Below are positions 8,363 to 16,783 of a DNA stretch of 64,000 bases, piece by piece. Every line of letters begins with the position of its first letter. Within the stretch, counting starts at the first letter, position 1. Source of the DNA: Agrococcus lahaulensis DSM 17612 (GTDB taxonomy: Bacteria > Actinomycetota > Actinomycetes > Actinomycetales > Microbacteriaceae); assembly GCF_000425105.1 (NCBI RefSeq), contig NZ_KE384303.1, forward strand, positions 124,001 to 188,000, read 5' to 3'. Position numbers and translations under genes: made by a program. Below the pieces are notes generated by a model. The model was given only the letters and a program-made list of their open reading frames with translations, made no database searches and had not been told where the DNA came from.

Positions 8363-9322
8363 TCAGCGGCCGCTGCCGGCCGGTGCCGTCTCGACGCTCG
8401 CCACCGCGGCGACGTCGTGCGGCGAGGGCGCGCTCGCCGCGGCGGCCGCGGCGCTCCGCCGCCGCGAGCGCAGCTTCGCGACGGGGCTGTGCGCCTGCAG
8501 GCTGCCGAGCGCGTTCGTCACGCGGTCGAGCACGATCGCGAGGATCACGACCGACAGGCCCGCCTCGAAGCCGAGCCCGACGTCGATGCGCTGGAGCGCC
8601 TGCACGATGTCCTGCCCGAGGCCGCCGGCACCGACCATCGCCGCGATGACGACCATCGACAGCGACAGCATGATGATCTGGTTGACGCCCGTCATGATCG
8701 TCGGGAGCGCGAGCGGCAGCTGGATCTGCCGCAGGATGCGGCCGGGGGAGGCGCCGAAGGCGGCGCCCGCCTCGACGATCTCGCGGTTGACGCCGCGGAT
8801 GCCGAGCTCGGTCAGGCGCACGCCGGGCGCCATCGCGAATGCGATCGTGGCGATGATGCCGGGCACGACGCCGATGCCGAACAGGATGATCGCCGGGATC
8901 AGGTACACGAACGCGGGCATCGTCTGCAGGAAGTCGAGCACGGGCCGGACGATCGCCGAGACCGTGTCGGAGCGCGCCGCCCAGATGCCGAGCGGGATCG
9001 CGAGCAGGAGCGCGAGCAGCGCCGCGACGACCGTGAGCGCGAGCGTCGCCATCGCGTTGTCCCACTGGTCGACGAGCACGATCACGACGAGCCCGAGCAC
9101 CGTGCCGAGGCCCATCCTCCAGCCCCGCACGAGGAGGGCGACGAGCGCGAGCACGGCGATCATGACGATCGCGGGCGGCTCCGTGAACGCCATCTCGACG
9201 ACGTCGAAGACGCCGCCGACGACCGTGCGGATGACGTCGAAGAGCACGGCGAGGTTGTCGGTGATCCAGTCGACGCCGGTCTCGACCCAGTCGCCGAGCG
9301 GCAGGCGGATGTCATCGAGCAT
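8363..9322 (-). CDS. proW: Glycine betaine/choline-type ABC transporter permease (ProW family)
   Basis: A 319-residue membrane permease with an N-terminal extension and about six transmembrane helices. The EAA loop is recognisable (GASPGRILRQIQLPLALP near residues 195-215), the contact site for the ProV ATPase. The ATG at 9322 has an AGGAGGT ribosome site 5 nt upstream and the gene overlaps the proV stop, indicating translational coupling. The tail after residue 275 is Ala/Ser/Arg rich and probably cytoplasmic. Confidence 0.92.
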   Translation of the reverse strand: MLDDIRLPLGDWVETGVDWITDNLAVLFDVIRTVVGGVFDVVEMAFTEPPAIVMIAVLALVALLVRGWRMGLGTVLGLVVIVLVDQWDNAMATLALTVVAALLALLLAIPLGIWAARSDTVSAIVRPVLDFLQTMPAFVYLIPAIILFGIGVVPGIIATIAFAMAPGVRLTELGIRGVNREIVEAGAAFGASPGRILRQIQLPLALPTIMTGVNQIIMLSLSMVVIAAMVGAGGLGQDIVQALQRIDVGLGFEAGLSVVILAIVLDRVTNALGSLQAHSPVAKLRSRRRSAAAAAASAPSPHDVAAVASVETAPAGSGR

Positions 9323-10667
9323 CGGAGACCTCCTGGGAGTCGAAGCGAGCGGTCGCGTCGTCGAGCGTCTGCGCGACGATCGCGGGGTCGAGCGCCGGCG
9401 GCAGGTCGACGATCGCCATCTCTGAGGTCTCGGTCGGCACGTTGCCGAGCGCGGCGAGCAGCATCACGCGGGGGATGACGCCGAGCAGGCGATCGCCGCC
9501 GTCGACGACCGCGATCGGCAGGCCGCTCGTGACGGCGAGCTCGGGCAGCTCGGCGAGGCTCGTGTCGGGCGAGACGCGGTGCACGTCCGCGTCGACGAGC
9601 GGGCGCAGCTCGCGGTGCCCGCTCTGCACCGCGCGCAGCACGTCGCGGTCGCGCACGGCGCCGAGCACGGTGCGGCCGGGGCCCGTGACGAGCAGCGTCG
9701 AGCTCTGCACGTCGCGCATGGCGCGCAGCGCGCCGCGCGGTCCGACGGTGACGGGCACGGATGCGGCGGGCGGCTCCATCACGCTCGCCGCGGTGAGCAC
9801 TCGGGTGCGGTCGACGTCCTGCACGAACTGCGCGACGTAGTCGTTCGCGGGGTCGGTGAGGATCTCCTCGGGGCTGCCGATCTGCACGATGCGGCCGTCG
9901 CGCATGACGGCGATGCGATCGCCGAGGAACATCGCCTCGTTGAGGTCGTGCGTGATGAACACGATCGTCTTGCCGAGCTCGGCCTGCAGCTCGACGAGCT
10001 GCTCCTGCATCTCGCGGCGGATGAGCGGGTCGAGCGCGCTGAACGCCTCGTCCATGAGCAGCACGGGCGTGTCGGCGCACAGGGCGCGGGCGATGCCGAC
10101 GCGCTGCTGCATGCCGCCCGAGAGCTCGCTCGGGAGCCGCTCCTCCCAGCCGGAGAGGCCGACCCGGCGCACGACGTCGCGCGCGAGCTCGAGCCGTCGC
10201 TCGCGGTCGACGCCCTGGATCTCGAGCCCGTACGCGACGTTGTCGAGCACCGTGCGGTGGGGCAGGAGCGCGAAGTGCTGGAACACCATCGAGACCTGCG
10301 AGCGGCGCACGGCGCGCAGCCGCTTGGCGTCGACGCCCGTCACGCGCTCGCCGTCGATCTCGACGATGCCGTGCGTCGCGTCGAGCAGGCCGTTGAGCAT
10401 GCGGATGAGCGTCGACTTGCCGGAGCCCGAGAGGCCCATCACGACGAAGATCTCGCCGCGGCGCACCTCGAAGGAGGCATCGATGACGGCGGCGGTGCCG
10501 AGCTTCGCGACGTCCTCTCGCGAGGCGCCGGCGGCCAGCCGGTCGGCGGCCTCGAGCGGGCGGCGGCCGAACACCTTCGTGAGGTGCTCGACGCGCACGG
10601 CGATGTCGTCGGCGCCACGGGTCTCGTCGGCACCCCCGGGGCGCGCGATCACTTGCGGTTCGGTCAC
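9312..10667 (-). CDS. proV: Glycine betaine/choline-type ABC transporter ATP-binding protein (ProV), with CBS domains
   Basis: A 451-residue ATPase energising betaine-type uptake. Walker A GLSGSGKST, ABC signature LSGGMQQRVGIARAL, Walker B LLMDEAFSALD and the ProV-type N-terminal extension are visible. The C-terminal 150 residues form a CBS pair, which in OpuA-type transporters senses ionic strength, so activity probably rises with osmotic stress. GTG 10667 is chosen because AGGAG lies 5 nt before it; GTG 10673 and 10682 are in-frame alternatives. First gene of the operon. Confidence 0.92.
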   Translation of the reverse strand: MTEPQVIARPGGADETRGADDIAVRVEHLTKVFGRRPLEAADRLAAGASREDVAKLGTAAVIDASFEVRRGEIFVVMGLSGSGKSTLIRMLNGLLDATHGIVEIDGERVTGVDAKRLRAVRRSQVSMVFQHFALLPHRTVLDNVAYGLEIQGVDRERRLELARDVVRRVGLSGWEERLPSELSGGMQQRVGIARALCADTPVLLMDEAFSALDPLIRREMQEQLVELQAELGKTIVFITHDLNEAMFLGDRIAVMRDGRIVQIGSPEEILTDPANDYVAQFVQDVDRTRVLTAASVMEPPAASVPVTVGPRGALRAMRDVQSSTLLVTGPGRTVLGAVRDRDVLRAVQSGHRELRPLVDADVHRVSPDTSLAELPELAVTSGLPIAVVDGGDRLLGVIPRVMLLAALGNVPTETSEMAIVDLPPALDPAIVAQTLDDATARFDSQEVSDAR

Positions 10668-10978
10668 GGTCACTCCTGCCACGCCGCGAGGGCGTTCAGT
10701 CGAGGACGGGTGCCACCGCGCCGGCGGTGTGTCGTCTGCCGTCCATCGACGACGGAAGTCGTCTGCGAAGCGGCACCATACGCTCGTCGACAGCTGGGGA
10801 AGCCGACGGTCGCGTCCATTCGGAAGGGCGGCCAGCCGTGGCCACCGCGGATCGACGTTACCCCAGGGCAGTAGAAGAGCTACGGGGCGCCGGCGCCGAC
10901 TTCCGCAGGATCACGCGGATCTCGACCGATCCTCACCGTCGAAACGTGATGATTTCGTTATAGCGAGGCCTCACCGAG
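10668..10978. other. Intergenic region upstream of proV; no gene seen
   Basis: About 310 nt with no supported reading frame, between proV and the exonuclease gene (both - strand). It includes a possible - strand -10 hexamer TATAAC (GTTATA on +, 10957-10962) and an imperfect palindrome CGAAA-8nt-TTTCG at 10940-10957. If that -10 is used, proV has a leader of about 280 nt. No riboswitch family was recognised. Confidence 0.45.
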
Positions 10979-11617
10979 CTACTGCCACCACGGCCGCTCG
11001 CGCTGCGCCGCGCGCCGCGCAGCCTCGAGCTCGGCGAGCTCCTCGTGCCGCTCGCCGATCTCGTGCACGGCCGACACGCAGCGCTTCACGAGCGCCTCGA
11101 GGTCGTCGAGCTCGTGCCGCTTCGCGGCGCCGATCACGATCGCCGCGCACGCCTCGGCGTCGCCGCCCGCGTCGTGGTGGCGGAAGTCGTCGAAGCCCGC
11201 CGCGAGCGCCGCGACCGGCAGCCGGTACGACTCGAGCGCGAAGGTCTTCCGCGCGATGCGCAGCGAGTCGGTCCAGCGCATGTCGGGCACGGGCAGCCGA
11301 GCGGCCTTCGCGGCGGCGCGCATGACGCCCTTGTCGAAGCCGGCGTTGTGGGCGACGTAGATGTCGTCGCCGCCGAACTCGAGGATGAGCCGCTGCGCCT
11401 CGGCCCAATCGGGCGCATCCAGCACCTGGTGGGCGTAGATGCCGTGGATGCGCGTGTTCCACTCCCAGAACTCGTCGTGCGGGAAGGACGGCCGGATGAG
11501 CGTCGAGAGCCGGTCGACGATGAGCCCGTCGCGCACCTTCACGAGCCCGACCGCGCATGCGGAGGCCGCGCTGCCGTTGGCGGTCTCGAAGTCGATTGCC
11601 GTGAAGTCGAGCGCCAT
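10979..11617 (-). CDS. DnaQ-like 3'-5' exonuclease (DEDDh)
   Basis: A 212-residue exonuclease of the RNase T/DNA polymerase III epsilon type. Exo I is AIDFET (Asp9, Glu11), Exo II is HNAGFD near residue 93, and Exo III is the HHDAGGDAE segment near 150-158, giving the DEDDh set. ATG 11617 is chosen because the protein begins right at the conserved beta strand and GGGAG lies upstream; an in-frame extension to 11779 has no family-like sequence. A short exonuclease without fused domains, so it may act in repair or proofreading; the precise role is unknown. Confidence 0.88.
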   Translation of the reverse strand: MALDFTAIDFETANGSAASACAVGLVKVRDGLIVDRLSTLIRPSFPHDEFWEWNTRIHGIYAHQVLDAPDWAEAQRLILEFGGDDIYVAHNAGFDKGVMRAAAKAARLPVPDMRWTDSLRIARKTFALESYRLPVAALAAGFDDFRHHDAGGDAEACAAIVIGAAKRHELDDLEALVKRCVSAVHEIGERHEELAELEAARRAAQRERPWWQ

Positions 11618-11680
11618 GTGACCAGTCTCCCAGCTGGCGCCCACATGGCTGGGCGACCCACGGCATCCGCCCCGCCCCGC

Positions 11681-11720
11681 TCGTCGAGCAGCCGCCGTAG
11701 GCGGCGCATCGAGACGATCC
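11681..11720. repeat. Intergenic palindromic repeat, TCGTCGAG...ATCGAGACGA family
   Basis: Core hairpin GCCGCC-GTA-GGCGGC (11691-11705) flanked by TCGTCGAG on the left and ATCGAGACGA on the right. Related copies are at 33269-33309 and 50049-50089. It lies just before the SseB-like gene. Confidence 0.65.
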
Positions 11721-11744
11721 TCACGGATGCGGGAGGATGGATCC

Positions 11745-12098
11745 GTGGCCAACCCGACCCTCGACGCCCTGCACGCCATCGACGCGACCGATCACGCCGG
11801 CGCGTGGGCGATCGTGCGCGACGCCGAGCTCGTCGTGCCCGCGGTCGTCGAGAACCCGCGCGACCCGGGCTCCGGCAGGTTCCTCGTCGTGCCGCACGGC
11901 GAGCTGCAGCTCGTCGTCGCATTCACGTCGACGAAGCGCATCGGCGGCTTCGTCACGAAGACGCGTCGCCACCTGAAGCTCACGGGCGCCGAGCTCGCCG
12001 CCGCGATCCCCGAGGGGCACGCGATCGTGCTCGACCCGGGCCACGACGACGGGCGCGTGTTCCTGCCGGACGTGCTCGCGGGCGACGCGACCTCCTAG
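11745..12098 (+). CDS. SseB-like domain protein
   Basis: A 117-residue small protein. The central part, LVVPHGELQLVVAFTSTKRI followed by ELAAAIPEGHAIVLDPG, resembles the N-terminal domain of SseB (serine sensitivity enhancing) proteins, which occur as short stand-alone proteins in actinobacteria. GTG 11745 is chosen since GGGAGG lies 8 nt upstream; ATG 11727 would place the start over that site. No catalytic motif is apparent and the function is not known. It is convergent with the DUF3515 gene, 16 nt apart. Confidence 0.6.
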   Translation: MANPTLDALHAIDATDHAGAWAIVRDAELVVPAVVENPRDPGSGRFLVVPHGELQLVVAFTSTKRIGGFVTKTRRHLKLTGAELAAAIPEGHAIVLDPGHDDGRVFLPDVLAGDATS

Positions 12099-12114
12099 GC
12101 GTCGAGCCCTTCGA

Positions 12115-12573
12115 TCAGGTGCACTCGCCGGTGCGCTCGAGGCGGTCGACGGCGTTCGAGACGCCCTCGAGCGCCGTGACCGCGCTCACGACGCTCGTGT
12201 CGATGACGACCTCGGTCGCGGGGGAGCGGCCGTAGCTCACGAACGTCCAGACGCTCTCCTCCTGCGCGACCTCGAGCCAGTCGACGGGCCCCACCTGGAT
12301 GCAGCGGCTCGTCGACGGCGCTGGCTCGGGCATGCCGCAGCGCAGCGTCACCGCGCTCGGGTCGCCCCACGCGGCCGTCGCCTGCGAGGTCGTGTCGCGG
12401 CGCTCGAGCGGCTCGGGGAGGCTCGCGTCGCCGAGCTGCTCGGGAAGCGAGACCGAGACGCGCGCGCACCCGGGGTCGGATGCGTCGTCGGCGGCCGGGA
12501 GCGTCACCGCGCGAGCGCAGCCGGTGAGCGCGAGGAGCGCAGCGGCAGCGGCAGCGAGGGGGAGGAGGCGCAC
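12115..12573 (-). CDS. DUF3515 family lipoprotein
   Basis: A 152-residue secreted lipoprotein with signal peptide and lipobox LALTGC (Cys19). The body has the conserved cysteines and the RCGMPEPAP and DWL segments of the actinobacterial DUF3515 family, whose genes usually sit beside thiL, as here. Function is unknown. Starts with GTG (12573), 6 nt after a TAGGCT hexamer, so the mRNA is probably leaderless. The gene is divergent from thiL. Confidence 0.75.
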   Translation of the reverse strand: MRLLPLAAAAAALLALTGCARAVTLPAADDASDPGCARVSVSLPEQLGDASLPEPLERRDTTSQATAAWGDPSAVTLRCGMPEPAPSTSRCIQVGPVDWLEVAQEESVWTFVSYGRSPATEVVIDTSVVSAVTALEGVSNAVDRLERTGECT

Positions 12574-12579
12574 CTCTCG

Positions 12580-12585
12580 AGCCTA
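12580..12585 (-). promoter_or_regulatory. -10 element of leaderless promoter, DUF3515 gene
   Basis: TAGGCT on the - strand, 6 nt before the GTG start at 12573; spacing places transcription start on the start codon. Confidence 0.55.
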
Positions 12586-12645
12586 TCGAGGGGCCGCGAG
12601 TGCTGCCCGGCGCGGCACCGCGAGGAGCCGATCGCACTTCCCGGC

Positions 12646-12651
12646 TAGCGT
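12646..12651 (+). promoter_or_regulatory. -10 element of leaderless promoter, thiL
   Basis: TAGCGT, 7 nt before the thiL ATG. No Shine-Dalgarno is present in the 20 nt before the start, which supports a leaderless transcript. Confidence 0.55.
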
Positions 12652-12658
12652 TGCCGAC

Positions 12659-13651
12659 ATGGACGACGCGACGCTGGCCGACGTCGGCGAGCTCGAGGCG
12701 CTGCGCCGATTCCTGCCGCTGCTGCCCGCGGGCGACGCGACGATCGTCGGCCCCGGCGACGACGCCGCCGTGGTGCGCGCCCCGGACGGCCGCTTCGTCG
12801 TCACGACCGACACGATGCTCGAGGGCGCCGACTTCCGGCTCGACTGGTCGAGCTGGCACGACCTCGGCTGGAAGGCCGCCGCCTCCAACCTCGCCGACGT
12901 CGCCGCGATGGGTGCCATCGCGACCTCGCTCGTCGTCGCGCTCGCGGTGCCGCGCGCGACGCGAGTGCGCGATCTCGAGCGGTTCGCGGAGGGGCTCGCC
13001 GACGGCATCGCCGCGATGGCGCCGGGCTGCGGCGTCGTCGGCGGCGACCTCGGCACCGCCGAGCGGGTCACGATCGCGGTCACGGCCTTCGGCGACCTCC
13101 GGGGTGCGGATGCGGTGCTCCGCTCGGGCGCGCGGCCGGGCGACCGCGTGTGCACGGTGGGCACGCTCGGCATGTCGGCGACGGGCCTCGGCCGCCTGCT
13201 CGCGACGAGCGACGCGGCCGGCGGCGCGCTCGAGCCCGGCGCGGCCGCGCGATTGGCGGCCGACGACGCGACCGTCCGCATCCATCTCGCTCCGACGGCG
13301 CCCGTCGCGGCCGGGGCCGCGCTCGCGGCGATGGGTGCCACCGCGATGCTCGACGTCTCCGACGGTCTCGCGCTCGACGCCGCCCGGGTGAGTCGCGCAT
13401 CCGCCGCCCGCATCGCGCTCGACGGCGCCGCCGTCGACGCGCTCGCGGCCCGGCTCGGCGTCGACCGCGACGCGGTGCTCTTCGGCGGCGAGGACCACGC
13501 GCTGCTCGTGACGCTGCCCGCTGGCACCGAGCTGCCGGCCGAGGTCGAGGGGGCGCCCCTCACCGAGCTCGGCGTCGTCGAGGCGGGCGCGGGCGTCACG
13601 CTCGACGGCGCCTCGCTCGAGCCGCGCGGCTGGGACCCCTACCGCCCCTGA
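12659..13651 (+). CDS. thiL: Thiamine-monophosphate kinase
   Basis: A 330-residue ATP-dependent kinase of the PurM/SelD fold that phosphorylates thiamine phosphate to thiamine diphosphate. Visible family motifs: GPGDDAAVV near residue 25, TTDTMLEGADFRL near 45, WKAAASNLADVAAMGA near 72-87, GGDL near 125 and LDVSDGLALD near 230. Length is typical. ATG 12659 follows a leaderless-type promoter. No riboswitch is visible upstream. Confidence 0.95.
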   Translation: MDDATLADVGELEALRRFLPLLPAGDATIVGPGDDAAVVRAPDGRFVVTTDTMLEGADFRLDWSSWHDLGWKAAASNLADVAAMGAIATSLVVALAVPRATRVRDLERFAEGLADGIAAMAPGCGVVGGDLGTAERVTIAVTAFGDLRGADAVLRSGARPGDRVCTVGTLGMSATGLGRLLATSDAAGGALEPGAAARLAADDATVRIHLAPTAPVAAGAALAAMGATAMLDVSDGLALDAARVSRASAARIALDGAAVDALAARLGVDRDAVLFGGEDHALLVTLPAGTELPAEVEGAPLTELGVVEAGAGVTLDGASLEPRGWDPYRP

Positions 13652-13680
13652 CGGCCCCTGACCGCCCGAGCGGTTCCGCT

Positions 13681-13741
13681 CTGCAGGCGATCCGGGCGAC
13701 CCGAGGGGAATCGTCCCTCCGCCACCCCGGATCGCCTGCAG
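13681..13741. terminator. Large nested inverted repeat between convergent thiL and rsmD
   Basis: Perfect 16-bp inverted repeat CTGCAGGCGATCCGGG / CCCGGATCGCCTGCAG (13681-13696, 13726-13741) enclosing a second, smaller hairpin (GAGGGG-5nt-TCCCTC). It occupies nearly all of the 109-nt gap between the two convergent genes and can serve as a two-way terminator. Its size and nested form resemble a repeated extragenic palindrome more than an ordinary terminator. Confidence 0.7.
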
Positions 13742-13760
13742 AACGACGAAGCGGCGCGGC

Positions 13761-14333
13761 TCAGGCGTCGGCGCTCGTGCCGGCCGTCGCGAGGTAGTGC
13801 AGCGTCGTGTCGCCGTAGTCGCGCTCCCGCTCAAGCACGAGGTCTCCCGGCAGGTCGAGCGCGCCCGAGCGCTTCGACTGCTCGACGACGACGACCGCGG
13901 GGTGCGAGAGCAGCGGGGCGAGCGTCGCGAGCACGAAGCCGATCTCGGCGGGCGGCAGGTCGTAGGGCGGGTCGATGAAGACGAGGTCGAACTGCCGCGC
14001 CGAGCGCTGCAGGAACTGCGCGACCGACACCGGCTCGACGACCGCGCGCACCGCACCCGCCTTCGCGACCGCCGCGGCGTTCCGCTCGGCGACCTTCGCC
14101 GCCGCGCGGTCGCGCTCGACGAGCACGACCGATTCCGCGCCGCGGCTCGCGGCCTCGAGGCCGAGCGCGCCGGAGCCCGCGTAGAGGTCGAGCACGTTCG
14201 CGCCGTCCGACAGCCCGCGCGCGCCGAGCGCGCTGAAGATCGCCTCGCGCACGCGCTCCGACGTCGGGCGCGTGCCGCGCAGCGGCACGTGCAGCCGCAC
14301 GCCGCCGGCGAGCCCTCCGATGATGCGCGTCAC
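13761..14333 (-). CDS. rsmD: 16S rRNA (guanine(966)-N(2))-methyltransferase
   Basis: A 190-residue SAM-dependent methyltransferase modifying G966 of 16S rRNA. Start region TRIIGGLAGGVRL is typical of RsmD, the SAM motif DLYAGSGALGLEA lies near residues 48-60, and the catalytic IDPPYDL near 123-129 is the N6/N2-methylase signature. GTG 14333 is chosen because conservation begins there and AGGA lies 7 nt upstream; ATG 14351 would add six residues. Divergent from recG across a G10 tract. Confidence 0.93.
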   Translation of the reverse strand: MTRIIGGLAGGVRLHVPLRGTRPTSERVREAIFSALGARGLSDGANVLDLYAGSGALGLEAASRGAESVVLVERDRAAAKVAERNAAAVAKAGAVRAVVEPVSVAQFLQRSARQFDLVFIDPPYDLPPAEIGFVLATLAPLLSHPAVVVVEQSKRSGALDLPGDLVLERERDYGDTTLHYLATAGTSADA

Positions 14334-14358
14334 GGAGCCATCCTGGCGCATGGGGACT

Positions 14359-14368
14359 GGGGGGGGGG
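14359..14368. repeat. G10 homopolymer tract in the rsmD/recG divergent region
   Basis: Ten consecutive G residues on the + strand. It is 26-35 nt upstream of the rsmD start and about 42-51 nt upstream of the recG start, within promoter distance of both. Tracts of this length are prone to slippage. Confidence 0.85.
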
Positions 14369-14397
14369 ATGCGCCGGGGCGCGTGGGCGGGAGCGCC

Positions 14398-14403
14398 TAC
14401 CCT
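14398..14403 (+). promoter_or_regulatory. -10 element of leaderless promoter, recG
   Basis: TACCCT, 6 nt before the GTG at 14410; no ribosome-binding site lies between them. Confidence 0.5.
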
Positions 14404-14409
14404 GGGCGA

Positions 14410-16605
14410 GTGGTGTCGAAGGCAGCCGGCGGAGCGCTCCCCGAGGGGCTCGAGCGCCCGCTCGAGCGGCTGCTCGGGAAGGCGCAGGCGGGGAAGCTGC
14501 ACCGCGCGTTCGGCATGGAGACGGTGGGCGACCTGCTGTGGCACCTGCCGCGCCGCTACGCGAAGCGCGGCGAGCTCACCGAGCTGCGGAGCCTCGTGCC
14601 GGGCGAGCACGTCACGGTCGTCGCGAAGGTGCGCAGCGTCGAGACGCGCGACCTCCAGCGCGATGCGCGTGGCCGGCCCCGAAGCCTCACGAGCATCACG
14701 ATCACCGACGGCTCGAGCGACCTCGAGCTCGCGTTCTTCAACCAGGCGTGGCGGAAGGCCGAGCTGCACCAGGGCGTCACCGCGCTCTTCTCCGGCGTCG
14801 TCGGCGACTACAAGGGCAAGCGGCAGCTGACGCACCCCGACTACGAGCTCTTCGACGAGGAGGCGGGCGTCGACGCCGAGCGGTGGGCGCAGCAGCCCGT
14901 GCCGATCTACCCCGCGACGCAATCGCTCGCGACGACGAAGATCCAGGCGATGGTCGCGCAGGCGCTCGACTCGCTCGACGTCGTGCGCGACCCCGTGCCG
15001 GCCGAGGTGCGCGCCGAGCACGGCCTCATGTCGCTGCTCGAGGCGCTCCGCATGGCGCACCAGCCCGAGACCGAGCGCGACGCCTACCGCGCCCGCCACT
15101 CGCTCGCGTGGCAGGAGGCGTTCCTGCTGCAGACCTACCTGCTGGCCACGCGCGACTGGTTCGACACGCTCCCGACCCAGCCGAGGCATCCGGGTGCCCT
15201 GCTCGAGCGCTTCGACGCGGGCCTGCCGTGGCAGCTCACCGACGACCAGCGAGCGGCCGGCGATGCGATCGCCGCCGACCTCGCGAGCGGCACCGCGATG
15301 CACCGGCTCGTGCAGGGCGAGGTCGGCTCGGGCAAGACGGTCGTCGCGACCCGCGCGATGCTCACCGTCGCCGAGTCGGGCGGGCAGGCGGCGCTCCTCG
15401 CGCCCACCGAGGTGCTCGCGGTGCAGCACCTCCGCTCGATCGTGCGCTCGCTCGGTCCCGACCTCGCCGCCGAGCTGCAGCCGACCCTGCTGACCGGCCA
15501 GATGCCGGCGGCCGACCGCAAGCGCGCGGCGCTCGCGATCGCGGCCGGGTCGGCGCGCATCGTCGTCGGCACGCACGCGCTGCTGAGCGAGCGGACGACC
15601 TTCGCCGAGCTCGCGCTCGTCGTCATCGACGAGCAGCACCGCTTCGGCGTCGCGCAGCGCGAGGCGCTGCGCGCGAAGGGCATCCACCCGCACACGCTCG
15701 TGCTCACCGCGACGCCCATCCCGCGCACGATCGCGATGACGGCGTTCGGCGACCTCGACGTGTCGACGATCCGCTCGCTCCCCGCAGGCCGGAGCCCGAT
15801 CCAGACGTTCGTCGTCGACCCCGTCGAGCGCCCCGGCCACTTCGCGCGCGTCTGGGATCGCATGCGCGAGGAGGTCGGCGCGGGCCGCCAGGCGTTCGTC
15901 GTCTGCCCCGCGATCTCGCCCGGCAAGCTCGAGGGCATCGATCGCGGCGACGACGAGGCGGATGCGTCGGCGGGCGCGCGGCCGCTCCCTCCCGTCGACG
16001 ACGTGGTGACGACGCTCGACCGCCTGCGGCAGCACCCGGCGCTGCGCGGCGTGCGGCTCGCGCAGCTCACCGGCGCCGACACGACCGAGCAGAAGGACGC
16101 GGTCATGCGCGCGTTCCGCGACCGCGAGATCGACGTGCTCGTGGCGACGACCGTCATCGAGGTCGGCGTCGACGTGCCGAACGCGACGATGATGGTCGTC
16201 CTCTCGGCCGACCGGTTCGGCGTCTCACAGCTGCACCAGCTGCGCGGCCGCGTCGGCCGCGGCGAGCACGCCGCGGTGTGCATGCTCGTCTCCTCGGTCG
16301 ATCCCGAGAGCACCGCGCGCGAGCGGCTCGAGGCGGTCGCCGCGACCCTCGACGGCTTCGAGCTCGCCGAGGTCGACCTCGAGCAGCGCGGCGAGGGCGA
16401 CGTGCTCGGCGCCGCGCAGTCGGGCGGCCGCAGCGGCCTCAAGGTGCTGCGCGTCGCGCGCGACGTCGGGATCATCGAGGCCGCGCGCGACGCCGCGCGC
16501 GCGGTGCTCGACGCCGACCCGAAGCTGCTCGCGAACCCCGCGCTGCGGCTCGCGGTCGACCGGCGCCTCGACCCTGACGCCCGAGCGGCGCTCGTGACGG
16601 CATGA
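14410..16605 (+). CDS. recG: ATP-dependent DNA helicase RecG
   Basis: A 731-residue superfamily 2 helicase that reverses stalled forks and processes Holliday junctions. An N-terminal wedge/OB region (residues about 50-170) is followed by helicase motif I GEVGSGKT near 303-310, motif II DEQHRFGV near 408, motif III LTATPIPRT near 433, and the C-terminal half with VGVDVPNATMM and QLHQLRGRVGRG. GTG 14410 (or GTG 14413) starts just after the promoter hexamer; the upstream open frame overlaps rsmD and is not family-like. Confidence 0.94.
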   Translation: MVSKAAGGALPEGLERPLERLLGKAQAGKLHRAFGMETVGDLLWHLPRRYAKRGELTELRSLVPGEHVTVVAKVRSVETRDLQRDARGRPRSLTSITITDGSSDLELAFFNQAWRKAELHQGVTALFSGVVGDYKGKRQLTHPDYELFDEEAGVDAERWAQQPVPIYPATQSLATTKIQAMVAQALDSLDVVRDPVPAEVRAEHGLMSLLEALRMAHQPETERDAYRARHSLAWQEAFLLQTYLLATRDWFDTLPTQPRHPGALLERFDAGLPWQLTDDQRAAGDAIAADLASGTAMHRLVQGEVGSGKTVVATRAMLTVAESGGQAALLAPTEVLAVQHLRSIVRSLGPDLAAELQPTLLTGQMPAADRKRAALAIAAGSARIVVGTHALLSERTTFAELALVVIDEQHRFGVAQREALRAKGIHPHTLVLTATPIPRTIAMTAFGDLDVSTIRSLPAGRSPIQTFVVDPVERPGHFARVWDRMREEVGAGRQAFVVCPAISPGKLEGIDRGDDEADASAGARPLPPVDDVVTTLDRLRQHPALRGVRLAQLTGADTTEQKDAVMRAFRDREIDVLVATTVIEVGVDVPNATMMVVLSADRFGVSQLHQLRGRVGRGEHAAVCMLVSSVDPESTARERLEAVAATLDGFELAEVDLEQRGEGDVLGAAQSGGRSGLKVLRVARDVGIIEAARDAARAVLDADPKLLANPALRLAVDRRLDPDARAALVTA

Positions 16606-16610
16606 CCGCG

Positions 16611-16699
16611 TCCGCTCCCTGAGCCGGTCCGCGCCGAACGGCGTGACCCCCTCCGCTCCCTGAGCCGGTCCGCGCCGCAGGCGCAGGCCGTGTCGAAGG
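16611..16699. repeat. Tandem direct repeat upstream of coaD
   Basis: A 26-nt unit beginning TCCGCTCCCTGAGCCGG occurs twice exactly (16611-16636 and 16652-16677), followed by GCGCCGCAGGCGCAGGCC and GTGTCGAAG, which matches the repeat near 7279-7318. The 178-nt gap between recG and coaD otherwise holds only the coaD promoter. Confidence 0.75.
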
Positions 16700-16771
16700 G
16701 GCCCGCCCATGGCGCGCCTATGCATCCGCGCCCTCGACCGCCGCGCGGCGTCCGCGCACGCGTCCGCCTTA

Positions 16772-16777
16772 TAGGCT
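16772..16777 (+). promoter_or_regulatory. -10 element of leaderless promoter, coaD
   Basis: TAGGCT within TATAGGCT, 6 nt before the coaD ATG. A TATAGG extension makes this one of the stronger -10 matches in the window. Confidence 0.6.
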
Positions 16778-16783
16778 GGCGAC

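Noticed and set aside
12095-14056. A 653-residue - strand frame over thiL and rsmD
   Set aside because: Overlaps thiL antisense and mixes unrelated composition; only the rsmD part, in another frame, is real.
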